Assembly: GCA_947627985.1 (NCBI GenBank) | Contig: CANQYD010000021.1 | Location: forward strand, 1-36,999 | Reading direction: 5' to 3' | Origin: an uncultured Clostridia bacterium | GTDB taxonomy: Bacteria; Bacillota; Clostridia; Oscillospirales; Ruminococcaceae | DNA: 36,999 nt | Shown: positions 15,410-21,982 of the stretch, piece by piece | Layout: each line of letters starts with the position of its first letter | Position numbering within the stretch: the first letter of the stretch is position 1 | The notes under the pieces: generated by a model | What the model saw: the letters and a program-made list of their open reading frames with translations, nothing else | What the model was told of the DNA's origin: nothing | Databases searched by the model: none | Program-made: the position numbers and the translations under genes

Positions 15410-15438
15410 ATTATACCACCGATGGCGCAAAATTGCAA
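15410..15438 (-). promoter_or_regulatory. dcw operon promoter
   Basis: TTGCAA (15433-15438), a 17-bp spacer and TATAAT (15410-15415) preceded by TGG (extended -10) on the minus strand. The leader to mraZ is about 140 bases. Confidence 0.8.
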
Positions 15439-15604
15439 GGTCTTTTTCCAAATCCCCGGACAGGAATTTGTGAGAAGTTTTAACATAAATTTTGTGCAAA
15501 TTTTACAAAAAGTGTATCATACGGGACGGATTTTGATTTTTCTCGGGAAGTGAGAATGTGCGGAAGGCGACGAGGGGGATTTTGTGGGGAGGATGTTTTG
15601 ACGC

Positions 15605-15863
15605 GCTTCTCTCGGCTCCCGTGCGACTTCGTCGCCGGTTTTTTGTTGGGGGAATCCCCGGCGAGGGTTCCCCCGATGAAAACAGTCCACAGGACTGTTT
15701 TCATTTCCCCCTCCTGCGCTTATGAACGAAAAAAGCAAGACGACGGCTCATGCCGTCCTCTTGCTTAAGAGATTTCGCTCACTGCGGTGAGCGACTCGGG
15801 GACGCTGTCCCCGAGACCCCCGCAAGCCCTTTAAAAAGGGCTTGATCCTAAACTTGACTTGTC
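15605..15863 (+). repeat. Composite multi-hairpin element, copy E3
   Basis: Runs from GCTTCTCTCGGCTCC to TTGACTTGTC, upstream of the dcw promoter. In order: GCGAC/GTCGC; GGGGGAATCC/GGGTTCCCCC (one G-T pair); the 13-bp ATGAAAACAGTCC stem with loop ACA; the GCAAGACGACGGC hairpin with the same single mismatch as E2; CGCTCA/TGAGCG around CTGCGG; CTCGGGGA/TCCCCGAG with loop CGCTG; and AAGCCCTTT/AAAGGGCTT. It is the cleanest copy and the best reference for the element. Confidence 0.8.
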
Positions 15864-15885
15864 CTTTAGAAGGTATAGTACAAAA

Positions 15886-15915
15886 TCTACCCTCTATCCT
15901 CTAACCTCTAACGCC
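15886..15915. repeat. Heptanucleotide tandem tract H5
   Basis: Four units (TCTACCC, TCTATCC, TCTAACC, TCTAACG) between element E3 and the stop codon of the 33-codon peptide gene. The TCTA core here replaces TCTG. Confidence 0.7.
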
Positions 15916-16016
15916 TAAATGCCCGCCCTCAGCTCAACGCCTCCGACGATCCCCTCAAGCTCGGAATCCTTAAGTTCTGCCACTTTTTCCAAATCCTTGT
16001 CATTTATTTCTGCCAT
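15915..16016 (-). CDS. Small peptide with double-glycine leader (RiPP/bacteriocin precursor-like)
   Basis: A 33-residue peptide read directly from the sequence. It begins MAEINDKDLEKVAELKDSEL and continues EGIVGG then VELRAGI. The stretch LKDSELEGIVGG fits the classical double-glycine leader consensus (LSxxELxxIxGG) recognised by peptidase-containing exporters. That leaves only seven residues, VELRAGI, as the core, which is unusually short and lacks Cys, Ser and Thr. The ATG at 16014-16016 has an excellent GGGAGG ribosome site at 16023-16028, six bases away. It lies 207 bp downstream of a radical-SAM maturase remnant on the same strand. Heptad tract H5 begins exactly at the stop codon, so the core may have been cut short by that element. 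No transporter or immunity gene is present nearby. Recognition is by motif only. Confidence 0.6.
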   Translation of the reverse strand: MAEINDKDLEKVAELKDSELEGIVGGVELRAGI

Positions 16017-16223
16017 AATTATCCTCCCGATTTAGTTAATTGGGTTTACAGTGCGGAAAATGCGGAAAATCCGCAAAGTTATAAATACCAAAATTGCTTT
16101 AATACATTAAATTGTGAAAGCAAAATTCATATTTTTTATCTTGCAGATTCATGAATAATTGACATTTTCAACATTTTCAACCCGATTATGCGGGGCGACG
16201 GATATCAACCGACTTCCGACTTA
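16017..16223. other. AT-rich leader between maturase remnant and peptide gene
   Basis: Markedly more AT-rich than its surroundings. It holds TTGAAA motifs and a TATTTATAAC box on the minus strand, but none at a convincing 17-bp spacing. A small GCGGA-TTTT-TCCGC hairpin lies near 16057-16070. No gene seen. Confidence 0.5.
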
Positions 16224-16883
16224 TCACATGCTCCCGTCGAGCGCGGGGATAGGGCTTAAGCACATAAACTCCTTGCCGCATTCCTTTCCGGCTTCGTCGA
16301 AGGCTTTTTTAGCTTTTCGGTAATATCCCTTATTATAGAAGACGCATTTTGACGGGTCGGGTCCGGTGAAATCGCCGGTGAAGCCGAGAGATTTGATCTC
16401 CCGAAGCATTTCACGGGTCAAAAGCGCGCCGTTTGTTAAGATGACGTCGATGTCCATGCCCCGCCTTGCGATCTCTCTTACGAGGTCCATGAAGCGCGGG
16501 TGAAGGGTGGGCTCGCCTCCCGTCAGTTCAATCGTCTGAATGCCGCATTTATCGAATTCATCGAGAGCCGCGATCATCTCTTCCCAAGAAAATTCGGTGA
16601 GGTTTGCGGCGTTGTCCTTTGCCATGAAGCAGTGGCGGCAGTTGTAGTTGCACTTTCCGGTGATGGACCAGTTCACGCCCGGCATATAGCGGTTGTCGCA
16701 GAATCTGACTTTCTGCCAGTCCGTCAGCGTCTCGCCGTCTTTCGCGGGACGGATAAGCCCGTGCATTTCAAGATGTTTTAAGCGCTCGGAATCGGGGTCC
16801 TGCTCGGTCTTGCCGTCGCAGGTCATGAGGATTAAAAAGTCCTCCGGGGTGAGCTCCGCCCCGGAGGTTTTTGCGATATTCAA
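16224..16883 (-). pseudogene. Internally deleted radical-SAM/SPASM peptide maturase
   Basis: 219 residues from a TTG at 16881-16883. The radical-SAM cluster motif CNYNCRHC (78-85), with the CxxxCxxC spacing, and TGGEP (121-125) show the N-terminal part of an AdoMet radical barrel. After LREIKSLGF (about 160-168) the sequence passes directly to TGDFTGPDPSKCVFYNKGYY, which resembles the extreme C-terminus of SPASM-domain peptide maturases. The second half of the barrel and the SPASM cysteine cluster are missing, and full-length relatives are roughly 350-450 residues. The junction is in frame near 16375-16385. The start is also poor: the frame continues ten codons upstream (encoding ...AKSPEEL) to a stop at 16914-16916 without an ATG. 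The N-terminal SPEELLNIAKTSGAELTPED resembles a Nif11-type leader segment. Probably a decayed maturase of the peptide at 15915-16016; a working short enzyme or an assembly collapse are alternatives. Confidence 0.65.
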
Positions 16884-16919
16884 AAGCTCCTCGGGAGACT
16901 TTGCGCACTTTATTTATCC

Positions 16920-17122
16920 ATGAAAAGAAAAATTTTATGTACGGCGCTTGCACTTGCGCTTTTGCACGGTATGACGGCTTGCGCCTCAGAACCCAACTGC
17001 TGCACATTCAACGGCAGCATAATAACATCGCAGAAATCAAAAAGATTTCGGAAGCAGACGCCAAATATTTAATGAAGGAAAATAACCCGCAAGACAATGG
17101 GAAACTCACGACGGAAGAATAA
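16920..17122 (+). pseudogene. Frameshifted remnant of a lipoprotein gene
   Basis: The ATG at 16920-16922 opens a frame starting MKRKILCTALALALL and then HGMTACAS, a lipoprotein signal peptide with a MTAC lipobox; it stops after 49 codons. In the next frame, ending at 17122, IAEIKKISEADAKYLMKENN looks like the start of a rhodanese-type domain (usually ...ISxxEAKxLM...), without the catalytic part. No ribosome site precedes the ATG. A good plus-strand terminator follows at 17160-17188, which supports a former plus-strand gene. The assignment of the second part to rhodanese is tentative. Confidence 0.4.
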
Positions 17123-17159
17123 AATCAACTTCAAATTCAGTGTTCCGGCGCATGACGGC

Positions 17160-17188
17160 AAAAGGACAGCTCTCGCTGTCCTTTTTTT
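17160..17188 (+). terminator. Rho-independent terminator (plus strand)
   Basis: A perfect stem AAAAGGACAGC / GCTGTCCTTTT with loop TCTC and continuing T run. It lies 38 bp after the end of the lipoprotein-gene remnant and is the only clear plus-strand expression signal in the window. Confidence 0.8.
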
Positions 17189-17360
17189 GGATTTCGCTCA
17201 CTGCGGAGAACGACTCGGGGGCGCTGTCTTACATGCGGGGTTTTGTCTGCGAAACAACCGAGGCAATCGTTGTTGCCGAGGGCAGTTGAGCAGGAACAAA
17301 ACCGGCATGTAATGGAGACCCCCGCAAGCCCTTTAAAAAGGGCTTGATCCTAAACTTGTC
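17189..17360 (+). repeat. Composite element, partial copy E4 with an insertion
   Basis: Holds only the right half of the element: the CGCTCA-CTGCGG hairpin with a decayed right arm (AGAACG), the left arm CTCGGGGGCGCTGTC, then an 84-bp insertion (17229-17312). After it come AGACCCCCGCAAGCCCTTTAAAAAGGGCTTGATCC, matching E3, and TAAACTTGTC. It lies between the fruK stop codon and the terminator at 17160-17188. Confidence 0.7.
17229..17312 (+). mobile_element. 84-bp palindromic insertion (module F) inside E4
   Basis: Ends are imperfect inverted repeats: TTACATGCGGGGTTTTGT on the left and ACAAAACCGGCATGTAA on the right. The interior is CGAGGCAATCG...TTGCCGAGGGCAG. Comparison with copy E3 shows that it interrupts the CTCGGGGA/TCCCCGAG hairpin and replaces its right arm. 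A similar module, with other arm sequences, lies inside E1 (about 691-771) and alone at 3760-3843. It has no coding capacity, so it would be a non-autonomous, MITE-like element if mobile. Confidence 0.5.
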
Positions 17361-17367
17361 TTGCCGC

Positions 17368-18303
17368 TCATAGACCCGCCGTCATATCCAAAAGCTCCTC
17401 AAACCTTCCCCTCCCGCAAAATGCCGTGCCCTCGCGCTCGACTGCGCCGGCGGCTGAGCAGATGCCGTATCGCAAAATATCGCGTAAGCCCTTCCCTTCC
17501 GAGATCGCAAGGCATGCCCCCGCGACCATCGCGTCGCCGGCACCCTGCGCACTCTTGGCTTCGATCTTCGCCGCAGGCATGCTCACCGCTTCGTCAGCCG
17601 TGACCGCGACCGCGCCGCCTGCTCCCTTTGATACCAAAATTATCCCGACGCCGTATTTTTCGATGATTTTTCTGCCGGCTGCGACGATATCCTCATCGCT
17701 CCGAACCTTCACCCCGAATGTCCGCTCGAGCTCCTCTACGTTTGGCTTTATCATCATCGGACCCGCGCAAAGCCCCTCTTCAAGGGCTTTTCCCTCGCAA
17801 TCAAGTATTACTTTTGCGCTCGGGTCGGCAGTTTTGATCTTTAAAATGATGTCGCGGTAAACCGTCGTCGGCACCCCCGGAGGCAGGCTTCCCGCCAAAA
17901 CGAAAATGCCGCCCGCCTCGCCCCGGGAGATCGCGGAAATCATCTCAAAAAGCTTCTCGAGCTGCTCACGCCCGACCGCCGGGTTCTGCTCGTTGATCTC
18001 GACCGTGCGCCCGCTTTCAAGTACAAGCAGCTTGGTGTTGGTGCGAATCAGCCCGGGGCAGGGCAGGAAAAGCGGCTCCGCGCCGGCGTTTGCAAGGGCT
18101 TTGGGGATGATGTCCCCGCCGTCGAAGCAAAGCCCGATCGCGCGCGAAGGGACGCCGAGAGCCGCAAGGGCAAGGCTGACGTTGACCCCCTTTCCGCCGG
18201 GGTCGAGCCGGACGCCTTTGGCTCGGTTGAGCGACGTCTCGGAGAATGCGTCTAAAATGACGGTTTTGTCGATACTCGGGCTGAGCGTTACGGTTGTGAT
18301 CAT
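17368..18303 (-). CDS. fruK: 1-phosphofructokinase family sugar kinase (PfkB fold)
   Basis: An ATP-dependent kinase of the ribokinase/PfkB superfamily, phosphorylating fructose 1-phosphate or a related phosphosugar. The 311-residue protein has the N-terminal TVTLSPSIDKTV, the substrate glycine pair in DPGGKGVNVSLALAALG (about 34-50), FVLAGSLPPGVP, IKPNVEELE, and the catalytic SAQGAGDAMVAG with the base Asp. Start ATG 18301-18303 behind AAGGGGG. It has its own strong promoter and no fructose PTS genes nearby, so tagatose-6-phosphate kinase (LacC-type) specificity is not excluded. Confidence 0.82.
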   Translation of the reverse strand: MITTVTLSPSIDKTVILDAFSETSLNRAKGVRLDPGGKGVNVSLALAALGVPSRAIGLCFDGGDIIPKALANAGAEPLFLPCPGLIRTNTKLLVLESGRTVEINEQNPAVGREQLEKLFEMISAISRGEAGGIFVLAGSLPPGVPTTVYRDIILKIKTADPSAKVILDCEGKALEEGLCAGPMMIKPNVEELERTFGVKVRSDEDIVAAGRKIIEKYGVGIILVSKGAGGAVAVTADEAVSMPAAKIEAKSAQGAGDAMVAGACLAISEGKGLRDILRYGICSAAGAVEREGTAFCGRGRFEELLDMTAGL

Positions 18304-18324
18304 GCTTGTGCCCCCTTTTTAGAC

Positions 18325-18353
18325 ATTATAACACGGTCTTGGAGAGATGTAAA
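18325..18353 (-). promoter_or_regulatory. fruK promoter
   Basis: TTTACA (18348-18353), a 17-bp spacer and TATAAT (18325-18330) preceded by TGT (extended -10) on the minus strand. The leader is only about 15 bases. Heptad tract H6 overlaps the first A-T step upstream of the -35 box. Confidence 0.85.
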
Positions 18354-18385
18354 GGGATAGAGGTTAGAAAGTTAGAAGATAGATG
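18354..18385. repeat. Heptanucleotide tandem tract H6
   Basis: Minus-strand units TCTATCT, TCTAACT, TTCTAACC, TCTATCC, directly upstream of the fruK -35 box. The TCTA core is shared with H5. Confidence 0.6.
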
Positions 18386-18492
18386 TGCGGGTTTAACCGG
18401 GACTTGGGAGGTTTCGGATAATGTAAAATATATGCAACCCGCCGTCAGGGAAATTCCCCGGCGGCGGCGTTCACTCTTCACTTCCTGCTGAT

Positions 18493-19830
18493 TCACAGCT
18501 TCTGCGTCACAAAAATATCGTAAACCGCCTTGACCGACGTCTCGAAATCCTCTCCCTGAACGCCGACGATCACGTTCAGCTCGCTCGATCCCTGATCTAT
18601 CATCTTGACGTTTACCTTCGCGTGCGCGAGTGCGGCAAAAATCCTTGCTGCCGTTCCCCGCTGGGATTTCATGCCCCGACCGACGACCGCCAAAAGAGCT
18701 ACGTCCCGGTCGATCTCGATCTTGTCGGGGCTGCAGGAGGATCGGATTTCCTTCAGGATTTCCGGCTCCTTCGCCTCGAATTCGTCTTTATGGACGACAA
18801 CCGACATCGTGTCGATCCCCGACGGCATGTGCTCGAAGCTGATCCCATGATCCTCAAAAGCTTCCAAAACTTTCCGCCCGAAGCCGAGCTCGGAGTTCAT
18901 CATGTCCTTCTCGATCGTGACCGTGACAAAGCCCTTTTTGCCGGCGATTCCGGTGATGATGAAGGGTGAGGTGTCCTCCTCGGCGTTCTCGACGATCATC
19001 GTGCCCTCGTCCTCGGGTCGGTTGGTGTTTCTGATGTTGATGGGTATGCCTGCCTGCCTGACCGGGAAGATGGCGTCCTCATGAAAGACCTGCGCGCCCA
19101 TATATGCAAGCTCTCTGAGCTCTCGGTAGGTGATGACCTTGACCGGCTCGGGGTCGGGCACAATCCTCGGGTCGCATACTAAATATCCCGAAATATCGGT
19201 CCAGTTTTCATATAGATCAGCCGATACCGCAGCCGCGACGATCGCCCCGGTGATGTCGGAACCGCCTCTTGAGAAGGTCTTGACGGTGTCGTTAGGCATC
19301 GAGCCGTAGAAGCCGGGGATCACCGCGTGCTCCACCCCCGACAGCCGCTCTTTGACGGCGTGGCAGGTCTCCTTAAGCTTTAATTTTCCGTCCTCGCCGA
19401 AGAAGATGACCTCCGCGGCGTCTATAAATTCAAAGCCGAGATACTTAGCCAAGATTATGCCGTTTAAATATTCTCCTCTTGAAGCGGCATAGTCCCGACC
19501 GGCGCGCGCCAAAAAGCTCATTCTGATGGTCGAGAGTTCCCTTACGAGCGTGTCCTCGATCCTGAGCCCGAGGTCGCGGATTATCCCCATATACCTCGCG
19601 ACTATCTCCTCAAACATCTCCGAGAAGTCCCCGCCTCTTGCGGCGACGTCGTAGCAGGCGTAGAGCATGTCGGTGACTTTGGTATCTTTCGGATATCTCT
19701 TTCCCGGCGCCGAGGGGACGACATATTTCCTGCTCGGGTCGGAACCGATTATATTTGCTACTTTGATAAACTGGTTGGCGTCGGCAAGCGAGCTCCCGCC
19801 GAACTTGACTACTTTGGTTGACAATTCCAT
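18493..19830 (-). CDS. lysC: Aspartate kinase with tandem ACT domains
   Basis: Phosphorylates L-aspartate, the entry step to diaminopimelate, lysine, threonine and methionine; it therefore feeds the DAP used by MurE here. The 445-residue protein starts KVVKFGGSSLADANQF (ATP site) and has a kinase domain to about residue 280, including TFSRGGSDITGAIVAAA (substrate and nucleotide loop). Two ACT domains follow (FVTVTIEKDMMNSELGF and VALLAVVGRGMKSQRG) that usually bind the end-product inhibitor. Start ATG 19828-19830 with TAGGAG four bases upstream, in front of its own promoter. The gene stands alone, with repeats or hairpins on both sides. Confidence 0.93.
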   Translation of the reverse strand: MELSTKVVKFGGSSLADANQFIKVANIIGSDPSRKYVVPSAPGKRYPKDTKVTDMLYACYDVAARGGDFSEMFEEIVARYMGIIRDLGLRIEDTLVRELSTIRMSFLARAGRDYAASRGEYLNGIILAKYLGFEFIDAAEVIFFGEDGKLKLKETCHAVKERLSGVEHAVIPGFYGSMPNDTVKTFSRGGSDITGAIVAAAVSADLYENWTDISGYLVCDPRIVPDPEPVKVITYRELRELAYMGAQVFHEDAIFPVRQAGIPINIRNTNRPEDEGTMIVENAEEDTSPFIITGIAGKKGFVTVTIEKDMMNSELGFGRKVLEAFEDHGISFEHMPSGIDTMSVVVHKDEFEAKEPEILKEIRSSCSPDKIEIDRDVALLAVVGRGMKSQRGTAARIFAALAHAKVNVKMIDQGSSELNVIVGVQGEDFETSVKAVYDIFVTQKL

Positions 19831-19861
19831 CGCTCCTAAACTCTTATTTACAGCTCTCTAT

Positions 19862-19890
19862 ATTATATTATCAAAGGTCGGTTTAGTCAA
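19862..19890 (-). promoter_or_regulatory. lysC promoter
   Basis: TTGACT (19885-19890), a 17-bp spacer and TATAAT (19862-19867) on the minus strand, about 30 bases upstream of the start. I see no lysine riboswitch: the leader is too short. Confidence 0.85.
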
Positions 19891-20001
19891 CCCCCAAATG
19901 ATACGAAAACTTAAGGCAATATACAGTGTTCTTTTGTGAAAAACGATTGTATTTTCCCGGGACACAGATAAGCCCCGGCAGGATATCCCGCCGGGGTATA
20001 T

Positions 20002-20040
20002 ATCTTCCGATATCCGAATTCTGACTCTCTGCCCTCTATT
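20002..20040. repeat. Heptanucleotide tandem tract H7 with adjacent hairpin
   Basis: Units TCCGATA, TCCGAAT, TCTGACTC, TCTGCCC, TCTATTT. The tract overlaps the stop codon (20036-20038) of the coiled-coil gene. On its other side a CCCCGGC/GCCGGGG hairpin lies at about 19974-19997, again a hairpin-plus-heptad pairing. Confidence 0.6.
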
Positions 20041-20494
20041 TGCCTTCTTCTTTGGCTTTGACGGCTTCATGCATGGCTTTTATCTCATTTAAAGCCTTCT
20101 GGAGGACCTTTTCGGTCTCGCCCAAAGTGCCGTTTAACTTGTCGGTCATGGCATTTCTGATCGAGAGGTCCATAGCCCTCGCCTGATTTGTGATCTCCTC
20201 AGCCGAAGCCTGAGCCTGACGGGTTATCTCGTCCTGCGACACCAAAATCTTTGCCCTCTCCTCGGCTTTTTTGATGATCTCCTCAGCCTCAGCGTTGGCT
20301 TCGTTGATGATCTCGGTGCGGTCGGCAACCATCTCCTTGGCGCGCTTTATCTCGGTCGGAAGGTTGTAGCGGATATTGTCGATGTACTCTCTGAGCTTTT
20401 CCGAGTCGATCATGCACTTCTTGTTTGAAAACGGCACCGTCACCGATTTGTCGATCAGATCGTCCATCATCTCTAAAATCTCGTCTATTGTCAT
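20036..20494 (-). CDS. Coiled-coil protein of unknown function downstream of coaD
   Basis: 152 residues, soluble, no signal peptide. About residues 1-45 form a compact N-terminal part (TIDEILEMMDDLIDKS...). Residues about 45-148 are almost continuous charged heptads (EANAEAEEIIKKAEERAKIL) resembling stator or DivIVA-type coiled coils. I recall such proteins often being labelled ATPase-like in clostridia, but no nucleotide-binding motif is visible. Start ATG 20492-20494 with AGGAGG seven bases upstream, 15 bp after coaD, so cotranscribed with rsmD and coaD. The function is not assignable from sequence. Confidence 0.75.
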   Translation of the reverse strand: MTIDEILEMMDDLIDKSVTVPFSNKKCMIDSEKLREYIDNIRYNLPTEIKRAKEMVADRTEIINEANAEAEEIIKKAEERAKILVSQDEITRQAQASAEEITNQARAMDLSIRNAMTDKLNGTLGETEKVLQKALNEIKAMHEAVKAKEEGK

Positions 20495-20509
20495 TATTTG
20501 CCTCCTGTT

Positions 20510-20992
20510 CTATTTATAAAGCCTTTTCATGATCCTGTCTGCGATCTTCTCGGGCACGAATCCCGAGATGTCTCCGCCAAAAGACGCAACCTGCCTGACG
20601 ACGGAGGAGCTTAGATACATATTCTCCGACCTCGCGACCAAAAACACCGTCTCGGCTTCGCCGTAGAGCCTTCGGTTGACAAGAGCCATCTGAAACTCGT
20701 TTTCAAAGTCGGTCATCGCCCGAATCCCCTTGACGATGGCGCATGCCCCGCTCTCGCGGACAAAATCCGCCAAAAGCCCGTCAAAAGCCTCTACGCTGAC
20801 GTTTTTGAGATCGCCTGTGACCTCCTTTATCAGCTCCACCCTCTCCTCTGCCGAGAATGCTGGGTTTTTATCGACATTTTTCGACACCAAAACTATCACC
20901 CGATCAAAGAGCTCCGAGGTCCTTGTGATGATGTCGAGGTGCCCTAAAGTCACCGGGTCGAAGGAGCCGGGACATACTGCTATTCTTTCCAT
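20510..20992 (-). CDS. coaD: Pantetheine-phosphate adenylyltransferase CoaD
   Basis: Transfers AMP from ATP to 4'-phosphopantetheine, the penultimate step of coenzyme A synthesis. The 160-residue length is typical. The nucleotidyltransferase motif PGSFDPVTLGHLDII (8-22) contains TLGH; KGIRAMTDFENEFQMA binds pantetheine phosphate; and LSSSVVRQVASFGGDISGFVP holds the C-terminal ISSS/T-like motif. Start ATG 20990-20992, one base after the rsmD stop, with the ribosome site GGAGGG inside the end of rsmD, implying translational coupling. Confidence 0.96.
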   Translation of the reverse strand: MERIAVCPGSFDPVTLGHLDIITRTSELFDRVIVLVSKNVDKNPAFSAEERVELIKEVTGDLKNVSVEAFDGLLADFVRESGACAIVKGIRAMTDFENEFQMALVNRRLYGEAETVFLVARSENMYLSSSVVRQVASFGGDISGFVPEKIADRIMKRLYK

Positions 20993-20993
20993 T

Positions 20994-21533
20994 TTATCCC
21001 TCCGCTGTATATGTCGTCAGCGCTACGGTCTTGCCGTAGGAATATTCCTTTTTCTTTTTCAGTTTTCCTATTTCATCGGGAAGATCGAGCCCCGCTTCAT
21101 GCTCGCAAACGACTATCCCGCCGGGGTTCATATGATCCGAAAGAAGCGGCAGCGCCGACATTATCAGCCCCTGCCTGTACGGCGGATCCAAAAGGGCGAT
21201 GTCGTAATTCCCGGGGCGTTTAAGATAATCTGTCCCGTCTGAATTTACAATTTTTGATTTGTCGGAAAAACCGCAGGCAAGGACGTTTTCGCGGGTGCAT
21301 TCGATACTTGCGCGGCTCATATCCACAAAAACGCAGCTCTTGGCGCCTCGGCTGAGAGCTTCGATCCCGAGCTGACCGCTTCCCGAGAAGAGGTCGATGA
21401 CAGCTGACTCCGGCAGGTCGAACTGAATGATGGAAAAGATCGCCTCTTTGACCTTGTCGGAGGTGGGTCTTACGTCCAGCCCGTCGAGGGTCTTTAAGCG
21501 CTTTCCGCGCGCAGTCCCGGTGATCACTCTCAT
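20994..21533 (-). CDS. rsmD: 16S rRNA (guanine-966-N2)-methyltransferase RsmD
   Basis: Methylates G966 of 16S rRNA using SAM. The 179-residue Rossmann protein begins MRVITGTARGKRL, has RPTSDKVKEAIFSII, the SAM loop IDLFSGSGQLGIEALSRGA, and the catalytic LLDPPYRQG. The rsmD-coaD pairing is conserved in Gram-positive bacteria. Start ATG 21531-21533 behind AAAGGAG. It has its own promoter at 21571-21599. Confidence 0.95.
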   Translation of the reverse strand: MRVITGTARGKRLKTLDGLDVRPTSDKVKEAIFSIIQFDLPESAVIDLFSGSGQLGIEALSRGAKSCVFVDMSRASIECTRENVLACGFSDKSKIVNSDGTDYLKRPGNYDIALLDPPYRQGLIMSALPLLSDHMNPGGIVVCEHEAGLDLPDEIGKLKKKKEYSYGKTVALTTYTAEG

Positions 21534-21570
21534 CTTTCTCTCTCCTTTGCCGCAAAATTCTACATTTTAT

Positions 21571-21599
21571 ATTATATCCGAAATTTCGGCGTTTGTCTA
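21571..21599 (-). promoter_or_regulatory. rsmD-coaD promoter
   Basis: TAGACA (21594-21599), a 17-bp spacer and TATAAT (21571-21576) on the minus strand. Confidence 0.7.
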
Positions 21600-21615
21600 T
21601 AGTTTTGAAAAATAT

Positions 21616-21966
21616 TTATCGCTCTTTAGCTTCGGGAGATGATTTTTTCCCCGGCTTTTTCTTGGGCTCGGGGAGCTCGTCATACATAGAAATAAACAGA
21701 TTTGTCAGAAAATCTCTGTTATCTACGTCGTCCACCCGAAGAAGCTTCTTTTTCCCACCTTCGTATACCGAATCATATTCAGCACCGGGAAGCATTTTTA
21801 TCGCCGACGGGACCGGCTTCACCAAAAGCCTGCCGTCGCAAAGATATGCCGCGACTTTGCCGCGGTAATATATCAAATACTCGCCCATCATCATGCGGCT
21901 CGATATCCCGTCAAGTGAGGAGAGCTGCTCCGTGATAAAGTCAAGAAATTCTTTACTTGTTGACAT
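21616..21966 (-). CDS. TfoX N-terminal-domain protein
   Basis: 116 residues. The fold signature SSRMMMGEYLIYYRGKVAAY followed by LCDGRLLVKP matches the N-terminal domain of the TfoX/Sxy family. The C-terminal helix-hairpin domain of Proteobacterial competence regulators is absent; instead there is a lysine-rich tail (EPKKKPGKKS). Single-domain forms are common in Bacillota and have no settled role, so a competence function should not be assumed. Start ATG 21964-21966 with GGGAGGG upstream; uvrC ends 16 bp away, so it is cotranscribed with it. Confidence 0.8.
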   Translation of the reverse strand: MSTSKEFLDFITEQLSSLDGISSRMMMGEYLIYYRGKVAAYLCDGRLLVKPVPSAIKMLPGAEYDSVYEGGKKKLLRVDDVDNRDFLTNLFISMYDELPEPKKKPGKKSSPEAKER

Positions 21967-21982
21967 GATTTCCCTCCCGCGC

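Noticed and set aside
15841-15880. TTGACT...TATAGT as a sigma-A promoter at the end of element E3
   Set aside because: Spacing is about 14 bp, and TTGACTTGTC is a fixed part of the repeat at copies without any downstream gene.
16017-16223. Promoter for the small peptide gene
   Set aside because: TTGAAA and TATTTATAAC boxes are present, but no pair has acceptable spacing; I could not support a specific call.
18325-18385. Riboswitch upstream of fruK or lysC
   Set aside because: Predicted leaders are only about 15-30 bases, too short for a lysine or other riboswitch.
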